Origin: an uncultured Bacilli bacterium
Lineage (GTDB): Bacteria > Bacillota_I > Bacilli_A > RF39 > UBA660
Assembly (NCBI GenBank): GCA_947630055.1
Contig: CANRGA010000008.1
Span: 1 to 38,379 of the forward strand
Direction: 5' to 3'
DNA: 38,379 nt
The position numbers and the translations under genes were made by a program. Positions 7,877 to 16,295 of the stretch are shown in pieces. Below the pieces are notes generated by a model, which saw only the letters and a program-made list of their open reading frames with translations, searched no databases and was not told the DNA's origin. The first letter of the stretch is position 1. The number at the start of each line of letters is the position of its first letter.

Positions 7877-9643
7877 TTACACTTCCTTCTTTTTTTCTAA
7901 CATTTTTTTCTGCATTGCTATTTGTTTATTAATATCTTTTAATTGTTCATTAATATCTGTTTCTGCATTTATTTTGGCTTTTATTCTTTTCATATTATCT
8001 TTATGCATTAAATTATCAATGGCATTTATATAATCTAGAAAAATATTATCATCTAACTCTCCTGTATCAACTATTCCACATATATTATTAACTAAATTTC
8101 TAATTTTATCGTCATTTTCTGCATAACTTAGAAAGTCTGCCAAATTAATTTTATTATCATGATTTTTAATATAATATTCTATTTCTGTAACAAGATTTCT
8201 TTCTTCCGGATTTTTTAAAAATCCTAATTTACTATTAAATATTTTTAAATATTTAGCATCACTCATTAAATAATACAATATATAATTAACACATATCTGA
8301 TATTTATCATTTTTAATAGGTTCATTAATAATAATTGGTTTATCTTCTTCTTTTTTAAAAGTAATTTCTTCTTTTAATAATTCATAGTCAATATTATATT
8401 CTTCACTAATTTTCTTTAAAGTTATTTCTTTTGTTAAATTATCAGCATTATCAAGCATTTTTAAAACATCTTTAACATATGATACTAATTCATTAGTATT
8501 AGATAAATCTTTATTTTGTTTTAAATACTCTAATTTATAATCAAAATAACTCAAAGGACTTTTAATAACATCTTGGAATGCCTTTTCACCAAATTTAACA
8601 ATATATTCATCAGGATCTTTCGCGCCCTTTAATCTTACTACTTTAACATCGATACTCGCATGGGCAAGAATATCTCCAACATTAATAGTAGCAAGTTCTC
8701 CAGCATTATCATTATCAAGCATTAAGATAATAGGTACTCTTAATTTTTTTAATATCTCTACTTGTTCTTTAGTAATCGCTGTACCCATCAGTGCTAAAGT
8801 GTTTTTAAAACCACTCGAATACATTCTAATCGCATCCATATTTCCTTCAACTAAAATAGCACTTTTACTTTCTCTAATATATTTTTTTGCATTATAATAG
8901 TTAAATAATAAATTACCTTTTTTATAGATAGCGGTTTCTTTGGTATTAATATATTTAGCCATATTTTCACCATTAAATATTCTACCTGTAAAACCAACTG
9001 TACTACCATCTAAATTAGTAATTGGAATCATTATTCTATTAATAAATTTATCATGAGCTTCTATTCCATCTTTCGAAATTAATCCTAAATCATCCAATTT
9101 ATTAAGAGTATAATTCTTCTTTTTTAATACATTATAGAGATAAGTTTTATTATCGATAGCATATCCTATTTGAAATTCTTTAATGATATCATCAGTAATA
9201 TTTCTTTTAAGTAAATATTCTTTAGCTTTAACTCCTTCTTTACTATTTAAATTATTTTGAAATATTTTTGTAGCAAATTCCATTATTTCATAATCTTCTT
9301 TAAATTTACTATTAACTTTTTTTATAGGAGTATAATCTAGAGGAATACCAACTTTATCGGCTACTTTTTTTACTGCTTCTAAAAAAGAAATATTTTCATA
9401 ATCTTTTATAAAAGTAAAAACATTGCCTCCTTTGCCACAAACAAAACATTTAAATAATTGTCTATCTTTGGATACTGACATACTAGGTGTATGATCATCA
9501 TGAAAAGGACAAATACCAAAATAATTTTTTCCTTGGGCTTTTAGAGGAATATAATCCGATATGATACTTACTATATCAGCAGAATTTCGTATTTCATTAA
9601 TTTTTTCTTCGCTAATTATTTCCATTATTTCTATTTCCGCCAA
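7877..9643 (-). CDS. dnaG: DNA primase DnaG
   Basis: Synthesises RNA primers at the replication fork, with DnaB as partner. The N-terminal CHC2 zinc ribbon has C45, H48, C66 and C69. The primase core and Toprim domain follow, with E266 (LVEGNMDA) and the DNDNAGE acidic motif at 310-316. The C-terminal helicase-interaction region is about 430-588. The start is TTG at 9643, with GAAGGG 7 bases before it. An in-frame ATG six codons later (9625) is too far from that site, but initiation there cannot be excluded. First gene of the dnaG-rpoD-trmK operon. Confidence 0.97.
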   Translation of the reverse strand: MAEIEIMEIISEEKINEIRNSADIVSIISDYIPLKAQGKNYFGICPFHDDHTPSMSVSKDRQLFKCFVCGKGGNVFTFIKDYENISFLEAVKKVADKVGIPLDYTPIKKVNSKFKEDYEIMEFATKIFQNNLNSKEGVKAKEYLLKRNITDDIIKEFQIGYAIDNKTYLYNVLKKKNYTLNKLDDLGLISKDGIEAHDKFINRIMIPITNLDGSTVGFTGRIFNGENMAKYINTKETAIYKKGNLLFNYYNAKKYIRESKSAILVEGNMDAIRMYSSGFKNTLALMGTAITKEQVEILKKLRVPIILMLDNDNAGELATINVGDILAHASIDVKVVRLKGAKDPDEYIVKFGEKAFQDVIKSPLSYFDYKLEYLKQNKDLSNTNELVSYVKDVLKMLDNADNLTKEITLKKISEEYNIDYELLKEEITFKKEEDKPIIINEPIKNDKYQICVNYILYYLMSDAKYLKIFNSKLGFLKNPEERNLVTEIEYYIKNHDNKINLADFLSYAENDDKIRNLVNNICGIVDTGELDDNIFLDYINAIDNLMHKDNMKRIKAKINAETDINEQLKDINKQIAMQKKMLEKKKEV

Positions 9644-9667
9644 ATTTTTCCCTTCTATATATATATA

Positions 9668-10438
9668 TTAGCGCTTAAGGCCCAATTTCCTTTTTTTATT
9701 GTAAAATTTTTGTAATTTTCGACAACTTTCATCATATTTTTGGTATAAATCGGTACTTTTTTCCTTTTTTTCTAATATTTGTTCTTCTGATAATTTATTT
9801 TTAGCCATATTAAGAAGAGTCATAAAATCACTTTCTTCAGTTTCTAAATCACTTTGAAGCATTTTTATAACTATCTCTTCAATTTCAGGAGTAGTTTCCA
9901 TAAGTTCATCAAAATTAATATATAAATCAATTAAATTTTGGGCATAATAATATGGTTCTAAATCAATAACTTCTTTATTATTTACTTGTTCATTAAATCT
10001 TTCTGCACTAATTTCCATTTTTTTAATAATAAAAGTTTGACAATTTTGCGATATTCGATCACATTTATCAAATAAATCTCTAGATTCATTAAATATATTT
10101 TGCATATATGCTAAATTATTTTTTATATTTTTACTATTACTTATAGCATAAGCAAAAGTAAGTATTCCAACTGGCCAATAAGTAAATAAAAATAAAATAG
10201 ACATTAAATACATAAGTGTTTTTAAAATAGTTAATTTCTTTTTATTAATATTTAATTCTAAATCAATATTATTAATATTTAAACCAATTTCATATTGTTT
10301 TAATTGTAATAAATTAACTTTAAAAGTCCACAATACACCTTTATAATAACTAAGTTCTTCATTATCTAAAATATCACTAAAACATTTAGATAAATCACGA
10401 TAAACTTGTTCTAACTCTTTAGCTAAATCTTCTAACAT
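9668..10438 (-). CDS. Unknown protein with a central membrane hairpin
   Basis: About 256 residues, predominantly charged and helical, with one strongly hydrophobic stretch at about 74-105 that can form a two-helix hairpin (break at YWPVG). The flanks look coiled-coil prone, and the C-terminus is very basic. I do not recognise the family. I chose the ATG at 10438 because the AAGGGG ribosome binding site is 8 bases upstream. The in-frame GTG at 10447 overlaps that site. A good promoter lies just upstream (10459-10486). It is followed after a short gap by dnaG on the same strand, without a clear terminator. Confidence 0.65.
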   Translation of the reverse strand: MLEDLAKELEQVYRDLSKCFSDILDNEELSYYKGVLWTFKVNLLQLKQYEIGLNINNIDLELNINKKKLTILKTLMYLMSILFLFTYWPVGILTFAYAISNSKNIKNNLAYMQNIFNESRDLFDKCDRISQNCQTFIIKKMEISAERFNEQVNNKEVIDLEPYYYAQNLIDLYINFDELMETTPEIEEIVIKMLQSDLETEESDFMTLLNMAKNKLSEEQILEKKEKSTDLYQKYDESCRKLQKFYNKKRKLGLKR

Positions 10439-10458
10439 TTTCCTCACCCCTTAAAATG

Positions 10459-10486
10459 CATTTAATATTATACTTGAAAAAAATTT
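10459..10486 (-). promoter_or_regulatory. Sigma A promoter for the unknown membrane-hairpin gene
   Basis: Minus strand TTGACT, a 16-bp A/T spacer, and TATAAT, about 20 bases upstream of the ribosome binding site AAGGGG. Positions are approximate to one or two bases. Confidence 0.65.
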
Positions 10487-10506
10487 TTAGTCAATAAAAA
10501 AATAGA

Positions 10507-10601
10507 TATATTTAGATAGTGTTATATATCGGCATACCAATTGCTCAATATACCCTAAACCTCCTTAGGCGAAAGGTAACATATAACACTATCTAAATAT
10601 A
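10507..10601 (-). ncRNA. Candidate structured RNA closed by a perfect 21-bp stem
   Basis: Arms 10507-10527 and 10581-10601 are perfectly complementary over 21 bp. They enclose 53 nt that can fold a CCTAA/TTAGG hairpin and a TACC/GGTA pairing. On the minus strand a T7 tract follows the stem within about 10 nt. Upstream there is a plausible TTGCTT-17-TATATT promoter after the terminator of the RnfD-like gene. No reading frame of useful length lies inside. It does not show the SRP, 6S, RNase P or T-box signatures I know. It could be a small RNA gene, an elaborate terminator, or a miniature repeat element. Confidence 0.45.
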
Positions 10602-10634
10602 CCTTATTTCTGTAATTAATATAATAAAAATTAG

Positions 10635-10673
10635 AAAAAAAAGCAAGTTAATTTTTTAAATAGAATTAACTTG
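10635..10673 (-). terminator. Terminator after the RnfD-like gene
   Basis: CAAGTTAATT (10644-10653) pairs with AATTAACTTG (10664-10673). An A8 run at 10635-10642 gives the U tract on the minus strand. It overlaps the stop codon. Confidence 0.75.
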
Positions 10674-11526
10674 ACATTTTATTTGACAATTTCTTTTTTA
10701 ATTTTATATTTGGCAATAATGATATTATAAATATTACTAAATAAATACTGATAATAGAATTAAATAAAACAGCTCCTATGAAAGTTAATATTCCTATACT
10801 TATACCATAAATTATTTGATTAATTCTTCTTAAAGGACTATATTTCGGTAATGGAGCAATAAAAATACTGGCAAATAAGACTTCACTATTTAATAAATAA
10901 GAATTATCTTTAGTAATAATTAAATAAATAAAACTTAAAAATAAGTAAGTAATATTAATAAATAAAGGTATATCTTTTTTGTAGTAATAACTAAAAGTTA
11001 AATAACTAAATGAAAGTAAACTAAAGAAAATACTAGTAGTAGAGATACTACCAATACTTCTACCCACTAATAAATCAAAGAAGGTAAAACTATAAGTAAA
11101 TCTACTTTCAAGAATATTTTGAAAAGTAAATTCATTAAATATAAAATTTATTAAAATAATTATTAAATAAATAAAACATACTTTATTAAATTTAAGATAT
11201 TTTTCTAAAAATAAAGTTATGATATATAATATTAATAAACTAACACTATAAATAATTAAATTAATGTTATATGGCATAATCATACCAATTAAAATAATAT
11301 ATACTAAATTATAATCAATTTTTATTTTATGATCTTTTATTAAATCTATGATAAATTTAATAATAATACCAATTAAAACTAAATATAATGGTTTAAATAT
11401 TTGATAAAAATTTATATAACCTTTCTCATAAATTAAATAACCATTTTTAAATATTCCATAAATAATTAAAGGAATAAGTAAAATAATATTTTCCCAAACT
11501 AAATAACTAGTTTTCTTTTTCTTCAT
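10666..11526 (-). CDS. RnfD/NqrB-like membrane subunit
   Basis: A 286-residue protein that is almost entirely membrane helices (about 8-9). The segment DLLVGRSIGSISTTSIFF (about 156-173) resembles the RnfD/NqrB region around the covalent FMN threonine (Gly/Ser/Thr-rich loop before a helix). In Rnf complexes RnfD carries FMN and contributes to ion-coupled ferredoxin:NAD oxidoreduction. The start overlaps the 3' end of the RnfC-like gene by 20 bp, so the two are translationally coupled. Only these two of the six Rnf subunits occur here. Divergent family member; the FMN-binding role is inferred. Confidence 0.6.
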   Translation of the reverse strand: MKKKKTSYLVWENIILLIPLIIYGIFKNGYLIYEKGYINFYQIFKPLYLVLIGIIIKFIIDLIKDHKIKIDYNLVYIILIGMIMPYNINLIIYSVSLLILYIITLFLEKYLKFNKVCFIYLIIILINFIFNEFTFQNILESRFTYSFTFFDLLVGRSIGSISTTSIFFSLLSFSYLTFSYYYKKDIPLFINITYLFLSFIYLIITKDNSYLLNSEVLFASIFIAPLPKYSPLRRINQIIYGISIGILTFIGAVLFNSIISIYLVIFIISLLPNIKLKKKLSNKMSS

Positions 11527-12652
11527 ACATATCCCCCTTTACTACTCTTTTTAAATCTATATTAGCAGGGCAAATATAATTACATAAACCGCAACCTATA
11601 CATTTAGAATTAATAGTTTTATTAAAAAAACATCTCTTGGGATTAATATCCTTTGGACATATTTTATAACATGCTCCACAATTAATACATTCTGTTTCAC
11701 AATTAGTATTTTTTTTATTAATAACTATAGTATTTATTTCTTTAGTTATAATAATATCTTCTTTTTTTAATACTTTAATTCCACTTAAATAACCATTAAG
11801 AAAAATATCATATTCTTTATCTTTTATTTTACAATATTTCTTTATTATTTCATTTAAAGAAGTTCCTAATTTAACATTAATTAGAAAAGATTTAGCTAAA
11901 GCATCACCACTAATAGTAAGATATTTTTCCGTAATATCTTTAAATTTAATAGATGTAGTATATAAATCATATATTTCATTAGTAGTAAATAATAAAGAAT
12001 CTTCTTCTTTTAAATTTAAAAATTCACATAAATTTGTTTTTAATCCTATTAAATAATTATCTGGTAATAATACTATTTTAATATTAGGAAATGAGCCAAT
12101 AATAGATTTAACATTTTTAATACTTTTAGCATTAGTATTTTTAATAGCTAAAGTAATATTTTTTATTTTTAATATTTTACTTAAAAAATCAATAGTCATA
12201 AGTATTTCATCATAATTATTAGAAAGACGCATAAATTCATTAATTGTATATTCTTCTTCATCAACACAACTAATAATTAAATTACTTTTATTACTATCTA
12301 ATTTATTAATTAAATCAAATAAATAAAATCTTTTTAAATTTTCAATTAATTCTTCTCTATTAGTTATCTTTTTCTTTCTTCTTTTAATATGGGAATTTTC
12401 TTTAAAATCATTAGTTATTTCTAAAGAATCAATATATTTATTATTTAAATATATTTTTTTACTACCAGATACATAACCAGATATAGAAGATATATAATTA
12501 CTATAATAATTATTTTTATAAATATAATCATTTTTTCGAAAAGTTAAATTTGTTAAAATAGGAATATATACTTTAGTTGGATCAATAAATTCATAAATTT
12601 TACCAACCATATTAATATTAGGATTTTCTTCTAATTTAATTAATGTTTTCAT
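11507..12652 (-). CDS. Degenerate RnfC-like iron-sulfur protein
   Basis: 381 residues. The C-terminus holds two ferredoxin-type [4Fe-4S] motifs, CINCGACYKICP and CIGCGLCNYICP, as in RnfC. The preceding body follows RnfC order loosely, with a beta-rich N-terminus near YIPI, a hydrophobic NLIISCVDEEEY strand where RnfC has its 'VECEPY' segment, and an SLBB-like part at about 255-300. I do not see the Gly-rich FMN/NADH loop (GGAGFP type) or the usual HPP N-terminus. The protein may pass electrons without binding NADH. Co-transcribed with the RnfD-like gene. Confidence 0.6.
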   Translation of the reverse strand: MKTLIKLEENPNINMVGKIYEFIDPTKVYIPILTNLTFRKNDYIYKNNYYSNYISSISGYVSGSKKIYLNNKYIDSLEITNDFKENSHIKRRKKKITNREELIENLKRFYLFDLINKLDSNKSNLIISCVDEEEYTINEFMRLSNNYDEILMTIDFLSKILKIKNITLAIKNTNAKSIKNVKSIIGSFPNIKIVLLPDNYLIGLKTNLCEFLNLKEEDSLLFTTNEIYDLYTTSIKFKDITEKYLTISGDALAKSFLINVKLGTSLNEIIKKYCKIKDKEYDIFLNGYLSGIKVLKKEDIIITKEINTIVINKKNTNCETECINCGACYKICPKDINPKRCFFNKTINSKCIGCGLCNYICPANIDLKRVVKGDMYEEKEN

Positions 12653-12798
12653 ATTCCACCTAAATTCTATTAATATTTTAACAAAATACTAATCAAGTGT
12701 AAATATTGTTTTAATGTCAACATTTGTCTAATTTACACAATAAAGATATAGAAAAGAAGAATAAAATGCTATAATTTAAGAGAAATGGAGAGATAAAA

Positions 12799-13167
12799 AT
12801 GAATGATTATTTAACAGAAAGCAGTCGTAGATTAAAAGAAATAAAAGAAGAACATGAAAGAGAAAAATTTTTACGTTGGGCTAGTTCTAATATTAAATTT
12901 TTAAGACAACTAGAAGAAAGTGAATTGCAAGCATTAAGATATCATTATGAAAATGCTGAATCATGGAAAAAAGTTGTTAATAGTACATTTAGTATGGCTA
13001 TTAATCATTTAAATAGTTCAATTGATTATAGCAATGATTTAGAGAAAAATAGAAAACAAGCTGATATTGCTCTTGCAAAATTAAATGACTATATTAAATT
13101 TTTAGAGCAAAAATATGAAATGAGTCAAACTGCAGAAATTACACAAAGCGATGATTTAAAAAGATAA
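12799..13167 (+). CDS. Small helical/coiled-coil protein, unknown
   Basis: 122 residues, highly charged and nearly all helix-favouring, with heptad-like patterns at about 5-50 and 75-108. No signal peptide, membrane segment or catalytic motif. The ATG follows AATGGAGAGATAAAA, giving a good GGAG site, and a TATAAT lies about 20 bases further up (about 12770-12776). A clear terminator follows, so the gene is monocistronic, between the divergent Rnf-like pair and the pilus-type ATPase. I do not recognise a family. Confidence 0.65.
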   Translation: MNDYLTESSRRLKEIKEEHEREKFLRWASSNIKFLRQLEESELQALRYHYENAESWKKVVNSTFSMAINHLNSSIDYSNDLEKNRKQADIALAKLNDYIKFLEQKYEMSQTAEITQSDDLKR

Positions 13168-13191
13168 ATAGTAATGAAAATTACTATTTTT
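13166..13191 (+). terminator. Terminator of the coiled-coil protein gene
   Basis: AAATAGTAAT (13166-13175) pairs with ATTACTATTT (13180-13189), with T residues following. It overlaps the stop codon. Confidence 0.8.
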
Positions 13192-13268
13192 ATTTGGCTA
13201 AATTTAGTTGTATATTTTATTTTAATATTGTATAATTAAAGATAGTAAAAGGTTGACGGTGATACATA

Positions 13269-14630
13269 GTGTTTAGAGAATTTGATTATGATAATAAACC
13301 AGTTGTTGATATTGTTAATGACATGATTGTTGATGCCGTTAAAAATGGTGCATCAGATATTCATTTTGATCCAACTGATAGTGATTTAATTGTAAGAATT
13401 AGAATTGATGGATCATTACTTGATTATGCTAAGGTACCGGCTACTGTTAAAAAGAATTTAATTACCAGAATTAAAATTATTTCTGGAATGAATATAACAG
13501 AAACAAGACTTCCACAAGATGGAGCTATTAAAGGATTAATAGAAAATTTAGATGTTGATTTACGTGTTTCTTCTCTACCTATAGTAGAAGGTGAAAAAAT
13601 CGTTATTCGTATTTTGGATTATCGAATGAGTTTAAATGGTTTAGATTCAATTGGTTTAGCGCCATACAATTTAGAAAAAATAAAAGAACTTATAAAAAAA
13701 CCAAATGGTATTATTATGGTTACTGGTGCTACTGGTTCTGGTAAATCTACTACTGTTTATGCAATGCTTCAAGTATTAAATACTACTGAAAGAAATATTA
13801 TTACTGTTGAAGATCCCGTAGAAATGAAAATAGATGGTATTAACCAAGTTCAAGTTATGAGTGAAATTGGCTTAACATTTAGTAATACTTTAAGAAGTAT
13901 TTTAAGACAAGATCCCGATATAATCATGATTGGTGAAATTCGTGATGATGAAACAGCTCGTATTGCCGTAAGAGCTTCGATCACAGGTCATTTAGTATTA
14001 TCAACTATTCATACTAACAATTCACTTAATACTATTGAAAGACTTTTAGATATGGATGTTGAAAGATATTTACTTGGAAGTGCCCTATCTGGTATTATTT
14101 CACAAAGATTAGTTAAAAAATTATGTCCTAAATGTCGTAGTGAAAGACCGACTAATCAATATGAAAAAAATTTATTTCAAAAAATTTTAGGTATTGATGT
14201 CGATAAAATATATACTCCAGTTGGATGTAGTGAATGTATTAATGGTTATAAAGGTAGAATTGCTATTCATGAAGTATTGGAAATAAACCAAGATATAAGA
14301 GATGCTATAGTAAATAATACGCGAAAAGAAGAATTAAGAACTTTAGTCTATAATAGTAATGTTAATACTCTATTGCAAGATGGTTTAAATAAAGTAATTG
14401 AAGGATCTACTAGTATAGATGAAATTTTAAGAGTAATTGATGTCAATGATGATTTTGGTACAAATGAACAGGATTTAAAAGATGCTGTTATTGGTAAAAA
14501 TACTAATCCAAATATTAATCAAGATACCAATGCAAACACTAATCAAAATAATAGCAATAATACTTCAACTAATAATAATTCTCATTCCAAAAATCCATTT
14601 TTTAAAAGCCAAAATATTGAGTCATTATAA
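13269..14630 (+). CDS. GspE/PilB-family secretion/pilus assembly ATPase with Asn-rich tail
   Basis: The hexameric cytosolic ATPase that powers pilus/pseudopilus assembly with the platform protein. Walker A is GATGSGKST (153-161). The Asp box EDPVE (181-185), Walker B region DPDIIMIGEIRD (215-226) and His box GHLVLSTIHTNN (240-251) follow. The zinc cysteines are C286/C289 and C320/C323. It starts at GTG with GGTGA upstream and lacks the long N1 domain of PilB, as in ComGA-type ATPases. Residues about 405-440 are a tract of Asn, Thr, Gln and Ser not found in the family core. The partner platform and peptidase are at 1884-4225, so the system is split between loci. Confidence 0.92.
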   Translation: MFREFDYDNKPVVDIVNDMIVDAVKNGASDIHFDPTDSDLIVRIRIDGSLLDYAKVPATVKKNLITRIKIISGMNITETRLPQDGAIKGLIENLDVDLRVSSLPIVEGEKIVIRILDYRMSLNGLDSIGLAPYNLEKIKELIKKPNGIIMVTGATGSGKSTTVYAMLQVLNTTERNIITVEDPVEMKIDGINQVQVMSEIGLTFSNTLRSILRQDPDIIMIGEIRDDETARIAVRASITGHLVLSTIHTNNSLNTIERLLDMDVERYLLGSALSGIISQRLVKKLCPKCRSERPTNQYEKNLFQKILGIDVDKIYTPVGCSECINGYKGRIAIHEVLEINQDIRDAIVNNTRKEELRTLVYNSNVNTLLQDGLNKVIEGSTSIDEILRVIDVNDDFGTNEQDLKDAVIGKNTNPNINQDTNANTNQNNSNNTSTNNNSHSKNPFFKSQNIESL

Positions 14631-14659
14631 AACTTCAAGAATAAATCTTGAAGTTTTTT
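14631..14659. terminator. Bidirectional terminator between the ATPase and the second surface protein
   Basis: AACTTCAAGA (14631-14640) and TCTTGAAGTT (14646-14655) form a 10-bp stem with a 5-base loop and a T run on the plus strand. It separates the convergent genes. Confidence 0.85.
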
Positions 14660-16161
14660 TATTTTACAGCAAGAGCTATGCGGAAACCACCCCAGTTATT
14701 AGCATTGCCATCATTACTATCGAAATAAAATTGACTGCCAAAACTTCCTACACTATAATGACCACCACGTAAAAACCAAGGGCGATCTTGATAAACAAAA
14801 ACTCCACAATCGCCATACCAACTACTATGATATTGGACATCGCCAGAGCCCTCAATATAATAATAAAAAGGCCCAATTTCGCCTGTTGCATCACCAATAA
14901 TACGGTGAATATAAGATGTATTATTACTATCTGCAGAATACTCATCAATATATCCATTTGCAACTTGAGTATTTAACTCACTAATATTAAAACCACTATT
15001 TTTCGGAATTTCTTTCATACATCCAGCCACATATTCCCAAGCACCACCACTCATATCATAGATACCTGTAATATTTCCAGTAGTACTCGCTAAATAACCA
15101 ATTGAAGTGTTCCACAATTGAGTTTTATTACCTTCAGATGATGTTCCAACTTCTCCGATATATGTTAATTGATTAGTACTTGCTGTTGCTGAATAACCAC
15201 TTTTAAACTCAGAATTATTATTAATATTTACTTCATTTCCTATTCCATATTGTGAATGAGATAAATATGCAACTGCTCCCCATTCTGTATTCTTTGTCAT
15301 ATGTGAGTCTAAATTACGCTCATAATTATATGATGTCATAAATATATTTTTAACATTAATTCCAAGCCATGAAAAATTATTTGGTTTTATTATTACACTA
15401 GTTGGTTCTTCTTTATTTACTATAACTTTACTATTTGCACCTTTATAAGCTGTTTCAAATTTACCTACCCATATGCCATTTAAATCTTTATTTCCTAATG
15501 TAAATGCTGGATGGGTATAATATTCATTTAATTTTGCTTCACTTTCATTCATTTTTGGTATATTATTTGCTGTTCCAAACTTTATGTCTACGAAACGTGA
15601 ATTACTACCAGCTACTTTCCAAAATGCAGTATCAACTTTTGGATTCTTTGCATCATCTGTTATTTGACTTAATGTAAAAAATCCATCATATTCGCCTAAA
15701 TCCCATATTTTGTATTGATATCTTGGTATCCATACAAAGTAACTTTCTATATCTTTTTCAAGTATATGTTGACCAACTGAATATTCACCAGCTGTATCTG
15801 TTAATATTACAGCATTAGCCCATCTTTTTTCAGAATAATTATACCATTCACTATTTAAATTGGCATAATATACATCACCATTGGGTTTTATTTCTACTGG
15901 TATTAATGGATCTTTTAATACGGGATCAGCTCCATTAAGGGTTTTATCTATCCACTTCTCTTTATGTATTCCACTTCTTTCATATAACTCATCTATACTT
16001 TCTTGGACATTATCTTTTTTAGTTATTTCTTTATTATGATTATCATACGATACTTTATTACTTTCTATATATGCCTCTACTGCATATACACTACTTACAG
16101 ATATTGCTAATCCTAATATCATACCTAACATAAATATACATTTATTATTTACTTTTTTCAT
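14659..16161 (-). CDS. Secreted FGE-sulfatase/C-type-lectin-like surface protein under poly-G promoter
   Basis: 500 residues. A signal peptide (about 1-28, ending SVYA) is followed by the pattern YDN...VQESIDELYERSG seen in surface proteins of gut Bacilli. The central region has GIWVGKFE. The C-terminal third has MSGGAWEYV (about 371-378), a single RGG at 465-467 and WGGFRIAL near the end, which match the FGE/SUMF1 (C-type lectin) fold. No transmembrane anchor is evident after the signal. The same fold is used by diversity-generating-retroelement target proteins, and the last 60 residues are rich in NNT/NNC codons. The ATG is fused to copy 3 of the phase-variable promoter cassette. Ligand unknown. 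Confidence 0.75.
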   Translation of the reverse strand: MKKVNNKCIFMLGMILGLAISVSSVYAVEAYIESNKVSYDNHNKEITKKDNVQESIDELYERSGIHKEKWIDKTLNGADPVLKDPLIPVEIKPNGDVYYANLNSEWYNYSEKRWANAVILTDTAGEYSVGQHILEKDIESYFVWIPRYQYKIWDLGEYDGFFTLSQITDDAKNPKVDTAFWKVAGSNSRFVDIKFGTANNIPKMNESEAKLNEYYTHPAFTLGNKDLNGIWVGKFETAYKGANSKVIVNKEEPTSVIIKPNNFSWLGINVKNIFMTSYNYERNLDSHMTKNTEWGAVAYLSHSQYGIGNEVNINNNSEFKSGYSATASTNQLTYIGEVGTSSEGNKTQLWNTSIGYLASTTGNITGIYDMSGGAWEYVAGCMKEIPKNSGFNISELNTQVANGYIDEYSADSNNTSYIHRIIGDATGEIGPFYYYIEGSGDVQYHSSWYGDCGVFVYQDRPWFLRGGHYSVGSFGSQFYFDSNDGNANNWGGFRIALAVK

Positions 16162-16257
16162 CTAATCTTATCCTCTCTTTATATGTCGTATCATTGTACT
16201 TTGTTTTATAAGATTATTATATAATACCCCCCCCGAGAGTCAAGAATTTTTGAAAAC
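16162..16257 (-). promoter_or_regulatory. Poly-G phase-variable promoter cassette, copy 3
   Basis: Minus-strand -35 TTGACT (16238-16243), 16-bp spacer containing G8 (16227-16234), -10 TATAAT (16216-16221), leader, GAGGATA site and the ATG at 16161. Two or three base differences from copies 1 and 2. The similarity with copy 1 extends past the -35 (GAATTTTTGAAAA). Confidence 0.85.
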
Positions 16258-16263
16258 TTTTAC

Positions 16264-16295
16264 AAAAAAAGATTTTGCAAATTTACAAAATCTTT
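16264..16295 (-). terminator. Terminator after spoIVB
   Basis: AAAGATTTTG (16268-16277) pairs with CAAAATCTTT (16286-16295). The A-run at its left gives a U tract on the minus strand. It insulates the phase-variable promoter immediately downstream. Confidence 0.8.

Noticed and set aside
10507-10601. SRP RNA (4.5S/scRNA)
   Set aside because: The long stem is suggestive, but the GGAAGGAGCAG-type domain IV signature is missing on both strands.
14482-14976. Several open frames overlapping the ATPase tail and the second surface protein
   Set aside because: They run through the shared terminator or opposite a well-supported gene, and composition is Ile/Thr repeats produced by AT-rich shadow reading.
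14659-16161. Complete diversity-generating retroelement
   Set aside because: No reverse transcriptase, template repeat or accessory gene in the window. Only the possible target C-terminus is kept as a hypothesis.
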